Source: Paradesertivirga sp036399495 (GTDB lineage Bacteria > Bacteroidota > Bacteroidia > Sphingobacteriales > Sphingobacteriaceae). Taken from it: a stretch of DNA of 34,506 nucleotides. Positions 17,480 through 24,724 of this stretch are shown here, piece by piece. Both the position numbers and the translations under genes were made by a program. Under the pieces are notes generated by a model that did no database searches, had not been told where the DNA came from, and was given only the letters and a program-made list of their open reading frames with translations. Within the stretch, counting starts at the first letter, position 1, and every line of letters begins with the position of its first letter. The stretch lies in the NCBI GenBank assembly GCA_036399495.1, contig DASWMZ010000107.1, positions 1 through 34,506 on the forward strand. Reading direction: 5' to 3'.

Positions 17480-17590
17480 TTCTACAATAAAAATGGAATG
17501 TCAAGGTAATACTTTTAGTGATTTTTTTTAAAAAATTCGACTACAAACTAACGTGCAGGTGCAATCTGAATAGCAGGCTTCTCACTTAAA

Positions 17591-17955
17591 TTCCGAGTGG
17601 GACGAATATAGGCCGAGAGCCTAATGGCTGGTGTAGTATGAGCGAAAAGCGGGGTTACAGACCATAGCAGCACTAACTTTCCATTTCAAATAATCCAGGG
17701 CTTTAACTTTTGGAAAGTTTGTAGCTTTCACAAAAGTTCTACAATATAACCTAAATTAATTTTCCCTCATCCGCCTTGATAATCATTTATTTACTCTATT
17801 TTGCAATTTTGCGATCCCGATTTTGGGATAAAACAATAAATAATAAATCGCTAAAACTAAATGCCTACTATTCAAGAACAAATCCCCCAGCGTTGGACGG
17901 TTGTCCAACAGCAAAGAGAACCAAGCTCAGCAATGCGTAGGGTTTCACGTGGAAA
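17591..17955 (+). repeat. Decayed direct-repeat copy of the rpsL upstream region and rpsL 5' end
   Basis: This stretch aligns, with gaps, to 19730-20194 in the same orientation. Long shared words include agtatgagcgaaaagcgggg (17634 and 19771), catagcagcacta, ccttgataatcattt, gctaaaac, aaatgcc(t/a)actattcaa, ccagcgttggac and ctcagcaatgcgta. The copy covers the rpsL promoter, leader and parts of the first 53 codons, with internal deletions. It is the older or non-functional member, since the other leads into complete rpsL. It occupies most of the 555 nt between the GH78 and GH29 genes; the remainder shows nothing recognisable. Confidence 0.85.
17776..17803 (+). promoter_or_regulatory. Relic of the rpsL promoter
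   Basis: The TTG at 17776-17778 and TATTTTG at 17797-17803 align with TTG (19926) and TACTTTTG (19949) of the live str promoter. One base is missing inside the -7 element and the spacer is 18 instead of 20 nt, so activity is doubtful. If it still fires it would transcribe toward the fucosidase at 18035. Confidence 0.45.
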
Positions 17956-17962
17956 CCAATAG
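17861..17962 (+). pseudogene. rpsL-derived truncated ORF (33 codons)
   Basis: The ATG and next codons (MPTIQ) equal the start of rpsL at 20028. After a deletion the text rejoins rpsL at ccagcgttggac (rpsL codons near 22-27) and again at SAMR (codons 47-50, from the KPNSAMRK motif), then ends in TAG at 17960-17962. By chance or selection the fused pieces stay open for 33 codons, but nothing of the S12 fold can form. It is most simply a pseudogene of ribosomal protein S12. Confidence 0.75.
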
Positions 17963-18034
17963 TACAATTATACCGTGACCATGGGTCATACTTACGCATC
18001 CCACTGATTATTCTGCAATTTAACAAGCCAACAC

Positions 18035-19411
18035 ATGAAAATTTTTTTGCTAACTATAGCACTTATCACAGGTATTTATCGTGCCTTTTCTCAGGAAACC
18101 CCATCAAAGGAATATCTTGGAAAATATAATCAGATTTCAAAAGACACCGAATGGTGGCGTGATGCCAGATTTGGCATGTTTATACATTTTGGACCTTATG
18201 CCGTGCCAGCAAGAGGCGAATGGGTGAAATCTATCGAGCGGTTGACTACCGAACAATATCAAAAGTATGTAGATGATTTCAATCCCTCTGAATACGATCC
18301 GAAGGAGTGGGCGAGAATTGCCAGGCAGGCCGGAATGAAGTACATGGTGATGACTGCTAAACATCATGATGGGTATACCCTGTTTAACAGCAAGTACACT
18401 GACTATAAAATTTCCAACAAACTTAAAGGAAGAGATTTGATTAAGGAGTTCGCTGATGCATGCAGGGCGGAAGGATTGAAAGTTGGATTTTACTATTCCT
18501 TAATAGATTGGCACCACAAAGATTATCCAAATGTTGGAAACCATCCCATGCGCGACAGTGCAGCTTTTGGGAAGAAGAATTACGACTGGAATAACTACCT
18601 AAAGTATATGCATAATCAGGTCGAGGAGTTAATGACCCGATATGGAAAGATAGATATCCTTTGGCTTGATTATTCTTTTAATGAATATAGTGGCCAAAAG
18701 TGGAAGGCCGAAGAACTGGTTAAGATGGTAAGAAAGAACCAACCGGGAATTATATTGAATAATCGGTTGGTTGTTAATGAAGGTGTGAGTTCTAAAGAAC
18801 GGATCTTCAGTGGGTACGGTGATTTTGAAACACCAGAAATGGGCGTACCAGAAAAGGCTTTGAAGGATAAATATGGGAAAGACATTCCTTGGGAAACCTG
18901 CCTTACCTTAAATAATAGTTGGGGATACAGCGCTCACGACCAAAATTGGAAATCTCCTGAATTAATTGTTCAAACTTTGGTGGAGTGTGTAAGCAAGAAT
19001 GGAAATTTGTTATTAAATGTTGGCCCGGACGCGAAAGGTAAGATTCCACAAGCCTCCGTAGATGTCTTGAGCGAAGTAGGAAAATGGATGAGCCGGAACA
19101 GTGAAAGTATATATGGATCGGGATCTTCCGAAATTCAAAAGCCGGATTGGGGTTATTATACTAAAAAAGGTAATTTGCTATATGCACATTGGATGTACCC
19201 TAAAATTGGCCATATAAATATAAAAGGATATGGCTCGAAAATTAAGGGTGTTACTAAACTCTTTGATGGAACCGAGGCTGGCACCGCCAATTCCTGGTGG
19301 GGAAATGAAGATCCGGGTAACTTCTTTATCAATGTGGCTAGCCCCACCTACTTAACCTATAGTTTGCCAGACCCCTTTGATACTGTATTTAGGATTGAGC
19401 TGAAGAAGTAA
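18035..19411 (+). CDS. GH29 alpha-L-fucosidase, secreted
   Basis: The 458-residue protein has a signal peptide (IFLLTIALITGIYRAFS, cleavage near residue 19-20) and a GH29 TIM barrel: WWRDARFGMFIHFGPYAVP (about 40-58), KYMVMTAKHHDGYTLFNSK, VGFYYSLIDWH and IDILWLDYSF, whose Asp212 is at the position of the catalytic nucleophile of the family (WxD). WETCLTLNNSWGYS and NGNLLLNVGPDAKGKIP are further GH29 signatures. A short beta-sandwich ends the protein. It should hydrolyse terminal alpha-L-fucose from glycans in the periplasm. No partner gene is in its direct operon; it is boxed in by the two rpsL-type direct repeats, separate from the PUL to its left. Confidence 0.93.
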   Translation: MKIFLLTIALITGIYRAFSQETPSKEYLGKYNQISKDTEWWRDARFGMFIHFGPYAVPARGEWVKSIERLTTEQYQKYVDDFNPSEYDPKEWARIARQAGMKYMVMTAKHHDGYTLFNSKYTDYKISNKLKGRDLIKEFADACRAEGLKVGFYYSLIDWHHKDYPNVGNHPMRDSAAFGKKNYDWNNYLKYMHNQVEELMTRYGKIDILWLDYSFNEYSGQKWKAEELVKMVRKNQPGIILNNRLVVNEGVSSKERIFSGYGDFETPEMGVPEKALKDKYGKDIPWETCLTLNNSWGYSAHDQNWKSPELIVQTLVECVSKNGNLLLNVGPDAKGKIPQASVDVLSEVGKWMSRNSESIYGSGSSEIQKPDWGYYTKKGNLLYAHWMYPKIGHINIKGYGSKIKGVTKLFDGTEAGTANSWWGNEDPGNFFINVASPTYLTYSLPDPFDTVFRIELKK

Positions 19412-19431
19412 GCAAGAGCTTTGAAATATTA

Positions 19432-19451
19432 GAGGCTCGCGTAGGAGCCTC
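19432..19451. terminator. Hairpin between fucosidase and small minus-strand gene
   Basis: GAGGCTC (19432-19438), loop GCGTAG, GAGCCTC (19445-19451) form a perfect 7-bp stem placed 20 nt after the fucosidase stop and 10 nt beyond the stop of the convergent small gene. It is a plausible shared terminator, although T-tracts are weak. Confidence 0.5.
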
Positions 19452-19461
19452 ATTTAAGAAC

Positions 19462-19584
19462 TTATTTCTTCTTTTTATTGTCGTTAAGTTCTTTAGCAGC
19501 ATTGCTTTTTTGTTCCTTGTTTGCTTTTGGGTCTCTCAACTCTTTTGAGGCCTGGCTCTTAGAGTTATTTTTTGATGTCGGCAT
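19462..19584 (-). CDS. Small lysine-rich protein, 40 residues
   Basis: An ATG at 19584 opens 40 codons ending in TAA at 19462-19464: MPTSKNNSKSQASKELRD and, after ANKEQKS, NAAKELNDNKKKK. Composition is very biased: about a third Lys, with Asn, Ser, Ala and Glu, no Cys, no hydrophobic stretch and no signal peptide. The internal similarity SKELRDPKA / AKELNDNKK suggests a doubled short helix. The codon pattern looks coding, the neighbours do not overlap it, and a hairpin follows its stop. It may be a small nucleic-acid-binding or stress-associated protein; function is unknown and the coding call itself is an inference from a short ORF. Confidence 0.6.
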   Translation of the reverse strand: MPTSKNNSKSQASKELRDPKANKEQKSNAAKELNDNKKKK

Positions 19585-19729
19585 ATCTTATGTTTTTATA
19601 GATGAGTTTGATGTTATACAAGAACTTTGCCAATTTGATCAGTAAACAAACCCTGTTGGGGATTTTGAACCTAATACAAATGTTTTGCAAGTTGATCTGA
19701 GATAGTAGCACTTTCCTAACATCCTAAAC

Positions 19730-20194
19730 TCCGATTGCAGCGGATACCGGCCTGCGCCTAAGGCCTGTGCAGTATGAGCGAAAAGCGGGGCTACACTTCC
19801 ATAGCAGCACTAGCCCTACATTTTCTAATAACCTTTTCACTTCCAGTGCTTTCAACTTTTTGGGAAGTTTAGAACTTTTTAAAGTTTACACAACATCAAT
19901 CCCAAATTAATTTCCTTCCAACCCCTTGATAATCATTTTTATTTACTCTACTTTTGCAATCCCAATTTCCTGCCCGAAAGGTTCTGGTAGGTGGGGTAAT
20001 TAAAAAAAAAACTGCTAAAACAACTAAATGCCAACTATTCAACAATTAGTTAGGAAAGGTAGAGTAGCTCTGGAGGATAAGAGTAAATCCCCAGCGTTGG
20101 ACAGCTGTCCACAGCGAAGAGGCGTATGTACACGTGTATATACTACTACCCCTAAGAAACCAAACTCAGCAATGCGTAAAGTTGCCCGTGTACG
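19730..20194 (+). repeat. Intact member of the rpsL-region direct repeat
   Basis: This is the live counterpart of the repeat at 17591-17955. It holds the region upstream of the str operon, its promoter, the leader, and the first 55 or so codons of rpsL. The two copies are separated by about 2.1 kb measured from like points. Upstream of it, 19585-19729 shows no gene. Confidence 0.8.
19926..19956 (+). promoter_or_regulatory. Promoter of the rpsL-rpsG-fusA-rpsJ operon
   Basis: TTG at 19926-19928 and TACTTTTG at 19949-19956 are separated by 20 nt, matching the Bacteroidota sigma-ABfr pattern (-33 TTTG or TTG, -7 TAnnTTTG). Transcription should start some 7 nt further, leaving a leader of about 65 nt before the rpsL ATG at 20028. 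Confidence 0.75.
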
Positions 20195-20453
20195 TTTAAC
20201 AAACGGCAAAGAGGTGAATGCTTACATCCCTGGAGAAGGTCACAACTTGCAAGAGCACTCAATCGTATTGATTCGTGGTGGTCGTGTTAAAGATTTACCA
20301 GGTGTGCGTTATCACATCATTCGTGGTGCTTTAGATACTTCTGGTGTTGCCGGAAGAAATCAGCGTCGTTCTAAATATGGTACTAAACGCCCTAAACCAG
20401 GACAACCGGCAGTAGCTGCTAAAGGTGCTCCGGCAAAAGGCAAAAAGAAATAA
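20028..20453 (+). CDS. rpsL: 30S ribosomal protein S12
   Basis: The 141-residue protein is S12 in full: NQ-type start (MPTIQQLVRKGR), CPQRRGVCTRVYTTTPKKPNS (about 28-47), GEGHNLQEHSIVLIRGGRVKDLPGVRYH (70-96). Lys43 and Lys88, the usual sites of streptomycin-resistance changes (E. coli K42 and K87), are both Lys, the sensitive form. The C-terminus has an Ala/Lys/Gly-rich tail of about 17 residues beyond the usual end. It acts in the decoding centre. It is the first gene of the str operon and lies 15 nt ahead of rpsG. Its 5' end exists a second time as debris at 17861. Confidence 0.98.
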   Translation: MPTIQQLVRKGRVALEDKSKSPALDSCPQRRGVCTRVYTTTPKKPNSAMRKVARVRLTNGKEVNAYIPGEGHNLQEHSIVLIRGGRVKDLPGVRYHIIRGALDTSGVAGRNQRRSKYGTKRPKPGQPAVAAKGAPAKGKKK

Positions 20454-20468
20454 TAAGGAGGATATAAA

Positions 20469-20936
20469 ATGAGAAAGTCAAAACCGAAAAAAAGAATCCT
20501 TCTGCCAGATCCGAAATTTAATGACGTGATGGTAACCCGTTTCGTAAACAACATGATGTACGACGGTAAAAAATCTATTGCTTATTCTATATTTTATGAT
20601 GCAGTTGAGTTGGTTGAGAAAAAAACCAGCGAAAGCGGATTAGAAGCGTGGAAAAAAGCTTTAAACAATGTTATGCCTGCTGTCGAGGTTAAATCTCGCC
20701 GGGTAGGTGGTGCAAACTTCCAGGTTCCAACCGAAGTTCGTCCGGAGCGTAAAATTGCTTTAGGAATGAAATGGTTGATCCTTTACGCTCGACGTCGTGG
20801 TGAAAAAACGATGATGGAGAAATTAGCAGGTGAGATCATGTCTGCTTCCAAAGGTGAAGGTGCCGCAGTGAAAAAGAAAGAAGATACTCACAAAATGGCT
20901 GAGGCTAACAAGGCGTTTTCACACTTCAGATTTTAA
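20469..20936 (+). CDS. rpsG: 30S ribosomal protein S7
   Basis: The 155-residue length is normal for bacterial S7. Signatures are the N-terminal basic arm (MRKSKPKKRILLPDPKF), VTRFVNNMMYDGKKSIAY, NVMPAVEVKSRRVGGANFQVP and the end AEANKAFSHFRF. It nucleates assembly of the 30S head on 16S rRNA. A Shine-Dalgarno-like AAGGAGG lies at 20455-20461, a rare clear case in this window. In other bacteria S7 represses its own operon through the rpsL-rpsG spacer; here that spacer is only 15 nt and shows no matching structure. Confidence 0.98.
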   Translation: MRKSKPKKRILLPDPKFNDVMVTRFVNNMMYDGKKSIAYSIFYDAVELVEKKTSESGLEAWKKALNNVMPAVEVKSRRVGGANFQVPTEVRPERKIALGMKWLILYARRRGEKTMMEKLAGEIMSASKGEGAAVKKKEDTHKMAEANKAFSHFRF

Positions 20937-20941
20937 TCAGG

Positions 20942-21025
20942 AGATTACACAGATTAATAAGATTACACAGATTTTTTACACCGATTGTCTAATACATAAT
21001 CGGTGTAATCCTTTAAATCGGTGAA
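20942..21025. repeat. TTACACAGATT/TTACACCGATT inverted-repeat element, left of fusA
   Basis: The spacer between rpsG and fusA is built of variants of one 11-12 nt word: gattacacagatt twice in direct order, then ttacaccgatt (20976-20986) and its inverse aatcggtgtaa (20998-21008), an 11-bp stem with an 11-nt loop, then aaatcggtgaaatcc. It resembles the small dispersed intergenic repeats common in Bacteroidota genomes. Confidence 0.7.
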
Positions 21026-21042
21026 ATCCTAATTCAAAAATA

Positions 21043-23154
21043 ATGGCAAGAGATTTAAGATTTACAAGAAATATAGGAATCGCGGCTCACATTGATGCGG
21101 GTAAAACCACTACAACTGAACGTATTCTTTATTATGCCGGTGTTAGTCATAAAATTGGTGAGGTGCATGAAGGTGCAGCTACGATGGACTGGATGGCACA
21201 GGAGCAGGAGCGTGGTATTACCATTACTTCGGCTGCTACTACAGTTAACTGGAAATACAGAAATCAAAATTACCATATCAATATTATTGATACTCCCGGA
21301 CACGTGGATTTTACCGTTGAGGTAAATCGTTCTTTACGTGTATTGGATGGGTTGGTTTTCTTGTTTTCGGCAGTTGATGGTGTTGAGCCACAATCTGAAA
21401 CTAACTGGAGACTAGCAAACAACTACAACGTTGCCCGTATTGGTTTCGTTAATAAAATGGATCGTTCTGGTGCCGACTTTTTAAAAGTGGTTAAACAGGT
21501 TAAGGATATGCTTGGAAGCAACGCGGTTCCTTTGCAGTTGCCGATTGGTGCTGAAGACGGTTTCTTAGGTGTGGTTGATTTGATTAACAACCGTGGTATC
21601 GTTTGGAATGAGCACGATAAAGGTATGACCTTTACCGAGGTTCCGATTCCTGATGATATGATTGATGAGGTTGCGGAGTGGAGAGAGAAGTTGCTGGAAT
21701 CTGTTGCTGAGTATGATGAGAGCTTGATGGAGAAATTCTTCGATGCTCCTGAGACTATTACTGAGCGTGAAGTTTTAGATGCTTTACGTCAGGCGGTATT
21801 AGATGCTAAAATCGTTCCGATGGTATGTGGTTCATCTTTCAAAAACAAAGGTGTACAAACCATGCTTGATTATGTGATGGAATTACTTCCTTCACCGATG
21901 GATGTTGAAGGTATTGTTGGAACTCATCCTGATACTGGCGTAGAACTTTTACGTAAGCCAGATGTAACTGAACCTTTTGCTGCATTAGCATTCAAGATTG
22001 CTACCGATCCTTTCGTGGGTCGTTTATGCTTTATTCGTGTTTATTCGGGTAATCTTGAGGCTGGTTCGTATGTGTTTAATATGCGTTCAGACAGTAAAGA
22101 GCGTATTTCCCGTATCTTCCAAATGCACGCTAACAAGCAAAACCCAATCCCTAATGTAGGGGCAGGAGATATCGCTGCGGTTGTTGGATTTAAGGATATT
22201 AAAACAGGAGATACTCTTTGCGACGAGAAACATCCAATTATATTGGAATCAATGAACTTCCCTGAGCCGGTTATCGGTTTAGCTATTGAGCCAAAAACTC
22301 AGGCTGACGTTGATAAATTAGGTATGGCTTTAGGTAAGCTGGCTGAAGAGGATCCTACATTTCATGTTAAAACAGATGAAGAAACTGGTCAGACAGTAAT
22401 TTCAGGAATGGGTGAGCTTCACTTAGATATTTTGATGGACCGTTTAAAACGTGAATTTAAAGTTGAAGTAAATCAGGGAGCTCCGCAAGTTGCTTACAAA
22501 GAGGCAATCACAGGAACCGTTCAACACAGAGAAACATACAAGAAACAAACTGGTGGTCGCGGTAAGTTCGCTGATATTCAGGTTGTGATTGGTCCGATTG
22601 ATGCAGACTTTGAAAAAGGCGGACTTCAGTTCGTAAATGAAATTTCAGGCGGATCTATTCCTCGGGAGTTTATTCCATCTGTTGAAAAAGGATTTGCTGC
22701 TGCTATGGCTAATGGTGTATTGGCAGGTTATCCACTTCCGGATATGAAAGTTCGTTTGATTGATGGTTCATTCCACGCAGTCGATTCAGATGCATTATCG
22801 TTTGAAATCTGTGCTCGTTCTTGCTTCCGCGAAGCGTTACCAAAATGTAACCCTGTGCTAATGGAGCCAATTATGAAAGTAGAGATACTTACTCCTGAAG
22901 AAAACATGGGTGATGTGATTGGTGACATGAACCGTCGTCGTGGCCAGCTTTTAGGTATGGACTCACGTGCAGGTTCACAAGTAATTAAAGCTACTGTGCC
23001 TCTTTCAGAAATGTTTGGTTATGTAACCCAGTTACGTACGATAACATCTGGTCGTGCAACTTCAACAATGGAATTTGATCATTATGAAGCGGCTCCAAGA
23101 AACGTACAGGATGAAGTAATTGCTAAGGTAAAAGGTAAAAAAGCTAACGCTTAA
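21043..23154 (+). CDS. fusA: Elongation factor G
   Basis: The 703-residue GTPase has all G motifs: AHIDAGKTTTTE (about 15-26, P loop), the RGIT switch I motif, DTPGH (switch II) and NKMD (about 142-145), then the domain II to V blocks (GMGELHLDILMDRLKREF, GGSIPREFIPSVEKGF, FGYVTQLRTITSGRA). It drives translocation of tRNA and mRNA and ribosome recycling. It is the single classical EF-G of the str operon and starts 106 nt after rpsG, the gap being filled by an inverted-repeat element; another such element follows its stop. The tail KGKKANA is short and lysine-rich. Confidence 0.98.
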   Translation: MARDLRFTRNIGIAAHIDAGKTTTTERILYYAGVSHKIGEVHEGAATMDWMAQEQERGITITSAATTVNWKYRNQNYHINIIDTPGHVDFTVEVNRSLRVLDGLVFLFSAVDGVEPQSETNWRLANNYNVARIGFVNKMDRSGADFLKVVKQVKDMLGSNAVPLQLPIGAEDGFLGVVDLINNRGIVWNEHDKGMTFTEVPIPDDMIDEVAEWREKLLESVAEYDESLMEKFFDAPETITEREVLDALRQAVLDAKIVPMVCGSSFKNKGVQTMLDYVMELLPSPMDVEGIVGTHPDTGVELLRKPDVTEPFAALAFKIATDPFVGRLCFIRVYSGNLEAGSYVFNMRSDSKERISRIFQMHANKQNPIPNVGAGDIAAVVGFKDIKTGDTLCDEKHPIILESMNFPEPVIGLAIEPKTQADVDKLGMALGKLAEEDPTFHVKTDEETGQTVISGMGELHLDILMDRLKREFKVEVNQGAPQVAYKEAITGTVQHRETYKKQTGGRGKFADIQVVIGPIDADFEKGGLQFVNEISGGSIPREFIPSVEKGFAAAMANGVLAGYPLPDMKVRLIDGSFHAVDSDALSFEICARSCFREALPKCNPVLMEPIMKVEILTPEENMGDVIGDMNRRRGQLLGMDSRAGSQVIKATVPLSEMFGYVTQLRTITSGRATSTMEFDHYEAAPRNVQDEVIAKVKGKKANA

Positions 23155-23157
23155 AGG

Positions 23158-23240
23158 GATTACACCGATGAATTTGATTACACTGATTATCGGTGTAACC
23201 TTCACAATCTGTGTAATCTTCTTCAATCAGTGCAATCAAA
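23158..23240. repeat. TTACACCGAT inverted-repeat element, right of fusA
   Basis: Just after the fusA stop, gattacaccgat (23159-23170) faces atcggtgtaacc (23189-23200), and inside and behind them lie gattacactgatt, aatctgtgtaatc and aatcagtgcaatc, so nested stems are possible. The words are the same as those left of fusA at 20942-21025. Confidence 0.7.
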
Positions 23241-23299
23241 TAGTAACATATCAACCCGAAGTAATTAATAGCTCTTACCAGGGATTAACTTAAAATAAA

Positions 23300-23605
23300 A
23301 TGAGCCAAAGAATCAGAATTAAATTAAAATCTTACGATTACAACTTGGTTGATAAATCAGCTGAGAAAATCGTTAAAACTGTAAAACCGACGGGTGCAGT
23401 AGTTAGCGGACCAATTCCTCTTCCAACAGAGAAGAAGATTTTCACAGTCTTACGTTCACCACACGTGAACAAAAAAGCTCGTGAGCAATTCCAGCTTTGT
23501 GCTTACAAAAGGTTATTAGACATTTACAGCTCTAACTCTAAAACGGTTGATGCTTTGATGAAACTTGAATTACCTAGCGGTGTTGAAGTAGAAATCAAAG
23601 TTTAA
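23300..23605 (+). CDS. rpsJ: 30S ribosomal protein S10
   Basis: The 101-residue protein is S10: MSQRIRIKLKSYDYNLVD, GPIPLPTEKKIFTVLRSPHVNK, FQLCAYKRLLDIY. It sits in the 30S head and in transcription-antitermination complexes with NusB (family knowledge). Here it ends the str operon, 145 nt after fusA, and is followed at once by a strong terminator, whereas in most bacteria it heads the S10 operon directly before rplC. Confidence 0.97.
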   Translation: MSQRIRIKLKSYDYNLVDKSAEKIVKTVKPTGAVVSGPIPLPTEKKIFTVLRSPHVNKKAREQFQLCAYKRLLDIYSSNSKTVDALMKLELPSGVEVEIKV

Positions 23606-23629
23606 GTACCTAATAGTCGAAAATTAAAA

Positions 23630-23661
23630 GCCTGAGCAGATTATCTGCTCAGGCTTTTTTT
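23630..23661. terminator. Rho-independent terminator after rpsJ
   Basis: GCCTGAGCAGA (23630-23640), loop TTA, TCTGCTCAGGC (23644-23654) and seven T (23655-23661) give a perfect 11-bp stem, extended by A-T pairs. It ends the str operon and, since A residues precede the stem, can also stop the convergent gene at 23676. Confidence 0.92.
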
Positions 23662-23675
23662 ATGTTTGTTGGATT

Positions 23676-24527
23676 TTACCCTTTTCCTCTACCTTTTTTT
23701 ACCGGCTCTTCTTGGTCGCGTTTTGCAAGAAGTTCCTCGATGGTATTCCGTTCAGTTTGGAGCTCACGGGCTAATCTTAATTCCTTCTCTTTAGACTTCA
23801 CCTTAAATGTGTTATATTCTTCTGATATCTCGTGATACTGTTGCTTATGTTGCTTTGCATCTAATGAACTTTTGGTAGTTGTAAACAATACTATTGCAAG
23901 GGCTAGTCCCAGTGCCAGAATAGTTCCCCATACTATCCAATTATAAGTTGCCGTATCCACATACATGCCTAATACTTCAATTTGATTCGAACTAGACACT
24001 GGCCTCTCAATAGCTGCATTTGATGATGCAGGGTTACGTTTAAGCTCGGTAATTTGCTTCGTTTGTTCTTCTAACCTTTTCTTGATGTCTGCAATCTGCT
24101 TCTTGTTATTGGCGAGCGAGTCGTTAACGCTTTTCCATAGACCGGATAGGCGGGCAGGATTTATTACCTTATAACCTTTTTGCATCCAGGAATACCTTAA
24201 CAGATCTTCATATTGACCTTTCAAAGAATTGTCTTTTGGCCGAGCTTCAACTACCGGTTGCTTTACAATACTTTTAGCAGTATCGGTAGCGACTTTACCA
24301 GCTGCGGTTGGTTGTGCCAGTTTAGATGCCGGAGCAGTGATTTTCGCAGATGCCGGAACGGAAGTCTTCGTCTTTTGCGTAGCGCCCGTTGTGGTTGGTG
24401 GCTTAATGCTTGATTTAGGTTTTGTTGCGCTTGAAACTTTTGTAGAGTCTTGAGCATAAGCAAAAAAGACTAAAACGAAAAGGTTAACAAAAAGAAGTGA
24501 AAGGCGTTTACACGATGTCTGTCTCAT
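23676..24527 (-). CDS. Membrane-anchored coiled-coil protein of unknown function
   Basis: The 283-residue protein begins with a signal peptide (LSLLFVNLFVLVFFAYAQ, to about residue 26), then a low-complexity linker rich in Thr, Lys, Pro, Ala and Ser (27-95), a conserved-looking patch YEDLLRYSWMQKGYKVINP (106-124), a coiled coil (about 133-165), a single transmembrane helix (about 196-217) and a second, cytoplasmic coiled coil (222-275) with a basic end KKGRGKG. The order suggests a periplasmic part tied through one helix to an intracellular helical rod. I do not recognise the family. It is convergent with rpsJ and divergent from the TyrA gene, so it is transcribed alone. Confidence 0.75.
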   Translation of the reverse strand: MRQTSCKRLSLLFVNLFVLVFFAYAQDSTKVSSATKPKSSIKPPTTTGATQKTKTSVPASAKITAPASKLAQPTAAGKVATDTAKSIVKQPVVEARPKDNSLKGQYEDLLRYSWMQKGYKVINPARLSGLWKSVNDSLANNKKQIADIKKRLEEQTKQITELKRNPASSNAAIERPVSSSNQIEVLGMYVDTATYNWIVWGTILALGLALAIVLFTTTKSSLDAKQHKQQYHEISEEYNTFKVKSKEKELRLARELQTERNTIEELLAKRDQEEPVKKGRGKG

Positions 24528-24724
24528 AGAAATGGAGTGCTATTATAGATAAAGGTGAAAATAGGGATTTTATTAAATACAAAAAATTAAACCTGATAAA
24601 CATTTGCAGTACCTGGAACAGCCCCTTTTAACGTAGTCCCCTAAAAATCGTTGCATCCATTTTTGAGGATTTCATCATCATTTATAAGCTTACCGCAACT
24701 AATCTACTTTATTATATTTACCTC

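Noticed and set aside
20942..21025. Possible CRISPR-like repeats near fusA
   Set aside because: Words are short (11-12 nt), degenerate, in both orientations and without unique spacers of uniform length.
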